Shown: in pieces, positions 6,210-8,723 of the stretch | Position numbering within the stretch: position 1 is the first letter of the stretch | Layout: each line of letters begins with the position of its first letter | From: Actinomycetota bacterium | GTDB taxonomy: Bacteria > Actinomycetota > Acidimicrobiia > Acidimicrobiales > Aldehydirespiratoraceae | Length of the DNA: 8,723 bases | Direction: 5' to 3' | NCBI GenBank assembly: GCA_012271125.1 | Contig: JAAXHB010000194.1 | Span: 1-8,723 of the forward strand | The notes under the pieces: model-generated | Seen by the model: only the letters and a program-made list of their open reading frames with translations | Databases searched by the model: none | What the model was told of the DNA's origin: nothing | Program-made: the position numbers and the translations under genes

Positions 6210-6991
6210 GCGACTTTGACCTGTCAACCCAAACCGTCCGCGAGCTAAACCAGGCCTGCCACAACGCAACCACCGACGCAAACATCGGCACAAACATCAA
6301 GGTCACCAACCCCGGTGGCGCCCACGCCGTGGCGTGTGGAATCAACGCCGAAATCGAGGTAACCATCGCCGGTTCGGTCGGCTATTACTGCGCCGGAATG
6401 AACCAGCACGCCACCGTGCGAGTCGAGGGCAACGCCGGTACCGGACTAGCTGAAAACATCATGTCCGGGCGTGTTCACGTAACCGGCAATACCACAATGT
6501 CCACCGCCGCAACCGGCCACGGCGGGCTTGTCGTCGTCGAGGGCAACGCCGGACCCCGCTGTGGAATCTCCATGAAAGGCGTCAACATCGTGGCCGGCGG
6601 AAACGTTGGCCACATGAGCGCTTTCATGGCACAAGCCGGCAACCTCGTCGTCTGCGGAGACGCCGGTGCCGACCTTGGCGACTCGATTTATGAGGCTCGC
6701 TTGTTTGTCCGAGGTGACGTCGAATCGCTCGGTTCAGATTGTGTAGAAAAAGAAATGCGCCCCGAACACCTAGAGCTAGTAGAGCAGTTGCTTGCTAAAT
6801 CAATGATTGAAGACAACAACGACAACAGCACCGCTAAGGCAGCTGATTTCAGACGCTACGGATCAGCTCGAAAGCTCTACAACTTTGCCGTTAATGATGG
6901 CTTCGACGGCACGACCGCCACTGTCAATGATGGCTTCGGCGGCACGACCGCCGAAGCTGACGACATTGACGCCATGGTGGGAACAAAATGA
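6206..6991 (+). CDS. glxC: GXGXG (GltB3-like) beta-helix subunit of glutamate-synthase-like complex (GlxC / MgsB)
   Basis: I place the start at GTG 6206, which overlaps the glxB stop in a 4-bp GTGA and gives 261 residues beginning MSDFDLSTQTVRELN; an upstream ATG at 6161 would run deep into glxB. Residues about 30-180 are a repeating beta-helix like the C-terminal GXGXG domain of glutamate synthase, with turns such as GSVGYYCAGM (56-65), EGNAGTGLAENIMSGRV (74-90), EGNAGPRCG (112-120), GGNVGHMSAFM (131-141) and CGDAGADLGDSIYEA (150-164). The family's C-terminal FRRYGSARKLYNF follows at 215-227. Two oddities stand out: EDNNDNS at 202-208, echoing the GlxB repeats, and a tail from residue 229 with two 11-residue copies of VNDGF(D/G)GTTA. 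This domain probably packs GlxB against GlxD. Its stop overlaps glxD by an ATGA. Confidence 0.88.
   Translation: MSDFDLSTQTVRELNQACHNATTDANIGTNIKVTNPGGAHAVACGINAEIEVTIAGSVGYYCAGMNQHATVRVEGNAGTGLAENIMSGRVHVTGNTTMSTAATGHGGLVVVEGNAGPRCGISMKGVNIVAGGNVGHMSAFMAQAGNLVVCGDAGADLGDSIYEARLFVRGDVESLGSDCVEKEMRPEHLELVEQLLAKSMIEDNNDNSTAKAADFRRYGSARKLYNFAVNDGFDGTTATVNDGFGGTTAEADDIDAMVGTK
6890..6952 (+). repeat. Two in-frame 33-bp-spaced repeats in the glxC tail
   Basis: The 30-bp stretches 6890-6919 and 6923-6952 are identical at 28 positions and separated by 3 bp, giving a period of 33 bp and two copies of an 11-residue unit, VNDGF(D/G)GTTA plus one residue. The AAT and GAT codons here contrast with the AAC/GAC preference of the surrounding genes, which hints at a recent or separate origin. 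Confidence 0.8.
6933..6957 (+). other. Perfect 10-bp hairpin at the end of glxC, upstream of glxD
   Basis: GCTTCGGCGG (6933-6942) pairs exactly with CCGCCGAAGC (6948-6957) around a CACGA loop. G-U pairs could extend it by two in RNA. It overlaps the second 33-bp repeat copy; the first copy lacks the matching outer arm and forms only a short stem. It ends 30 nt before the glxD start codon and about 19 nt before its GGTGGGA ribosome binding site (6976-6982). It could stabilise the mRNA or modulate ribosome passage. Confidence 0.6.
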
Positions 6992-8346
6992 GTGACGACA
7001 ACTGGGACTTGCGCGAGTCCTACACCTTTGACCGCAATGTCATCGCCGAAATCCGCCGAGCCGCCAACACCGGCATCTACAAAATCCGCGGCTGGGGCGC
7101 AAAACGTCGCCTCCCAACCCTTGATGACCTGGTATTTCTCGGCGCATCCATGTCGCGATATCCCCTCGAGGGCTACCGCGAAGCCTGCGCCACAGATGTC
7201 ACCATCGGCGCAGACACCGCCACCAACCCCGTCCGTCTAGACATCCCCATCACTATCGCCGGCATGAGCTTCGGCTCGCTGTCAGCTCAAGCCAAAGAAG
7301 CCCTCGGACGCGGCGCATCAAAAATGGGCACCTCCACCACCACCGGAGACGGCGGCATGACCGACGAAGAACGCCAAAGCTCCAAAACCCTTATCTACCA
7401 ATACCTCCCATCTAGGTACGGCATGAACCCCGACCATCTCCGCGCCGCCGATGCGGTCGAAATCGTTGTCGGACAAGGTGCTAAACCCGGCGGCGGCGGA
7501 ATGCTTCTCGGACAAAAAATCACCGACCGAGTCGCCGAAATGCGCACCTTGCCAACAGGAATCGACCAACGCTCGGCGTGCCGCCACCCCGACTGGACCG
7601 GCCCCGACGACCTCGAAATCAAAATCCAAGAACTGCGTGAAATCGTCGACCACCGCATCCCCGTCTACATCAAGGTCGGTGCTGCCCGCCCCTACTACGA
7701 CACCGCCCTAGCCGTCAAAGCTGGCGCCGATGCCGTCGTCGTCGATGGCATGCAAGGCGGAACCGCCGCCACTCAGGACGTTTTCATCGAACATGTCGGC
7801 ATCCCGACCATCGCCGCTATCGGCGAGTCCGTGCGAGCACTCCAAGAGCTCGGCGTGCACCGTGAAAAGGTCAAGCTCATCGCAGCCGGCGGTATCCGCT
7901 CCGGTGCCGATGTTGCCAAAGCCATCGCCTTAGGCGCAGATGCCGTATCAATCGGAACCGCCGCACTCATCGCTATCGGCGACAACGACCCCGCTTATGA
8001 CGACGACTACCGCAGGCTCGGCTCAGCCGCCGGTTTCTTCGACGACTTCCAGGACGGCAACGACCCCGCCGGCATCACCACACAAGACCCCGACCTCGCC
8101 GCACGACTCAACCCAAAAATCGCAGGTCAGCGCCTTGCCAACTACTTACAAGTTCTCACTTTAGAAGCCCAAACCCTCGCCCGTGCCAACGGCAAGTCAC
8201 ACATTTTGAACCTCGAGCCCGAAGACCTAGCCGCGCTCACAATCGAAGCAGCAGCCATGGCAAAAGTCCCCCTCGCCGGCACCAATTGGATCCCCGGACT
8301 AACACCAGACCCACCAACAAACCAGTCCCCACCCCAGCAACTGTGA
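6988..8346 (+). CDS. glxD: FMN-binding glutamate-synthase-like subunit (GlxD / N-methylglutamate synthase MgsC)
   Basis: The 452-residue product is the GltB2-like TIM-barrel synthase domain. Landmarks include PITIAGMSFGSLSAQAKEALGRGAS (87-111), STTTGDGGMTDEE (116-128), QGAKPGGGGMLLGQKIT (163-179), VYIKVGA (226-232), GADAVVVDGMQGGTAATQ (246-263), AAGGIRSGADVAKAIALGADAVSIGTAAL (299-327, FMN phosphate site) and NLEPEDLAALTIEAAAMA (408-425). It would combine an amide-derived amine with 2-oxoglutarate, giving glutamate or N-methylglutamate. Where classical GltB has cysteines ligating a 3Fe-4S cluster, this protein reads FDDFQDGNDPAGITTQDP with no Cys, so it probably lacks that cluster or handles electrons differently. 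The ATG overlaps the glxC stop by 4 bp, with GGTGGGA 5 nt upstream. The last 15 or so residues are a Pro-rich, probably disordered tail. Confidence 0.92.
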   Translation: MSDDNWDLRESYTFDRNVIAEIRRAANTGIYKIRGWGAKRRLPTLDDLVFLGASMSRYPLEGYREACATDVTIGADTATNPVRLDIPITIAGMSFGSLSAQAKEALGRGASKMGTSTTTGDGGMTDEERQSSKTLIYQYLPSRYGMNPDHLRAADAVEIVVGQGAKPGGGGMLLGQKITDRVAEMRTLPTGIDQRSACRHPDWTGPDDLEIKIQELREIVDHRIPVYIKVGAARPYYDTALAVKAGADAVVVDGMQGGTAATQDVFIEHVGIPTIAAIGESVRALQELGVHREKVKLIAAGGIRSGADVAKAIALGADAVSIGTAALIAIGDNDPAYDDDYRRLGSAAGFFDDFQDGNDPAGITTQDPDLAARLNPKIAGQRLANYLQVLTLEAQTLARANGKSHILNLEPEDLAALTIEAAAMAKVPLAGTNWIPGLTPDPPTNQSPPQQL

Positions 8347-8356
8347 CACCAAAAAA

Positions 8357-8372
8357 TGTGACAATTGTCACA
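8357..8372. promoter_or_regulatory. Perfect 16-bp palindrome TGTGACAATTGTCACA, CRP/GlxR-type operator
   Basis: This site exactly fits the TGTGA-N6-TCACA consensus recognised by CRP-family regulators, including actinobacterial GlxR/CRP. It lies 47 bp upstream of the FAD oxidoreductase start. A further half-site, TGTGACA, occurs 15 bp upstream (8342-8348), overlapping the glxD stop codon. The sequence match is direct; which regulator binds and whether it activates or represses are inferred. Confidence 0.7.
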
Positions 8373-8374
8373 CT

Positions 8375-8419
8375 CGCTAGCGGAAAATCTGCTCTAAGCG
8401 TCTAGATTTTCACACGCTG
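8375..8419 (+). promoter_or_regulatory. Leader/promoter of FAD oxidoreductase gene
   Basis: The stretch contains the 8-bp palindrome CGCTAGCG (8375-8382), an inverted repeat AAAATCT (8384-8390) / AGATTTT (8404-8410), and a -10-like TAGATT at 8403-8408. The -10-like element ends 11 nt before the ATG, and there is no ribosome binding site, so a leaderless or very short-leader mRNA is possible. No -35 was identified. Confidence 0.3.
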
Positions 8420-8723
8420 ATGACCGATCCCACCCCACCATCCCCCGCTTCGTCAGCGTCACCAAAATCTTTACCTGACCGCGCCCAAGTCGTTGTCGTC
8501 GGCGGAGGAATCGTCGGCACCAGCATCGCCTACCACCTCGGCCTGCGCGGCATCTCTGATGTCTTGCTCCTAGAACAAGGCACCCTCACCGGTGGCACCA
8601 CCTGGCACGCCGCCGGCCTCGTCTCACAACTCAAATCAACCCACAGCCTCACCAAACTTGCTACCTACTCCGCCCGCCTGTTCGAAGCCCTTGAAGACGA
8701 AACCGGCCAAGCCACCGGCTACC
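8420..8723 (+). CDS. FAD-dependent oxidoreductase, dimethylglycine/sarcosine dehydrogenase family (partial, runs off right edge)
   Basis: Only the first 101 residues lie in the window. After a Pro/Ser/Thr-rich N-terminal extension of about 20 residues comes the dinucleotide-binding Rossmann motif VVVVGGGIVGTSIAYHL (24-40), ending at the acidic residue of LLLEQG (49-54) that would bind the FAD ribose. GGTTWHAAGLV at 58-68 is characteristic of the dimethylglycine/sarcosine dehydrogenase group; its His63 is at the position where relatives attach FAD covalently (recalled family knowledge). Full-length relatives are about 800 residues with C-terminal GcvT-like folate domains, which cannot be seen here. 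The frame is open to the end. Position downstream of glxBCD suggests it oxidises an N-methyl amino acid such as dimethylglycine, sarcosine or N-methylglutamate. The palindrome at 8357-8372 suggests separate control. Confidence 0.85.
   Translation, partial: MTDPTPPSPASSASPKSLPDRAQVVVVGGGIVGTSIAYHLGLRGISDVLLLEQGTLTGGTTWHAAGLVSQLKSTHSLTKLATYSARLFEALEDETGQATGY

Noticed and set aside
1..8723. CRISPR array, tRNA/rRNA genes, insertion sequences or att sites
   Set aside because: No regularly spaced direct repeats beyond the coding repeats described, no cloverleaf or rRNA sequence recognised, and no transposase or integrase reading frame was seen.

Overview
The window looks like chromosomal DNA from a moderately GC-rich bacterium, most likely an actinobacterium. 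The clues are GTG/TTG starts, weak or absent ribosome binding sites on several genes, C-rich third codon positions (sampled lines about 60% GC) and a CRP/GlxR-type palindrome. This assignment is an inference, because there is no rRNA or marker gene here. Eight protein genes can be supported; two run off the edges.

Left third (1-2232, minus strand, sampled lines about 45-53% GC): a DNA-processing pair. The upstream gene is a DPPY-motif DNA methyltransferase fused to a C-terminal PD-(D/E)XK-like domain. The downstream gene, cut by the left edge, is a GIY-YIG nuclease with a C-terminal RAMA-like domain. Together they look like an uncharacterised restriction-modification or defence module.

Middle (2298-3593): a divergent pair made of a hot-dog thioesterase resembling betainyl-CoA thioesterases (minus) and a cupin of the DMSP-lyase (DddL/DddQ-like) family (plus).

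Right (3662-8723): a methylated-amine island. A type III glutamine synthetase-like gene (glnT/gmaS family) is divergent from a tightly coupled glxB-glxC-glxD operon. These three encode the amidotransferase, GXGXG and FMN parts of a split glutamate-synthase-like enzyme, equivalent to N-methylglutamate synthase MgsABC. Downstream, behind a perfect TGTGA-N6-TCACA palindrome, begins an FAD oxidoreductase of the dimethylglycine/sarcosine dehydrogenase family, cut by the right edge. The likely theme is use of nitrogen and carbon from betaine-type osmolytes and methylamine: GMAS plus MgsABC would capture methylamine on glutamate, and the flavoenzyme would oxidise an N-methyl amino acid.

The most unusual feature is a set of in-frame, repeat-built insertions. 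GlxB carries an insertion of about 70 residues after its RGPDSAG motif, containing three 13-residue Asp/Asn-rich units and two mutually exclusive hairpins. GlxC carries a related Asp/Asn stretch plus a repeated 11-residue tail containing a perfect 10-bp hairpin just upstream of glxD.
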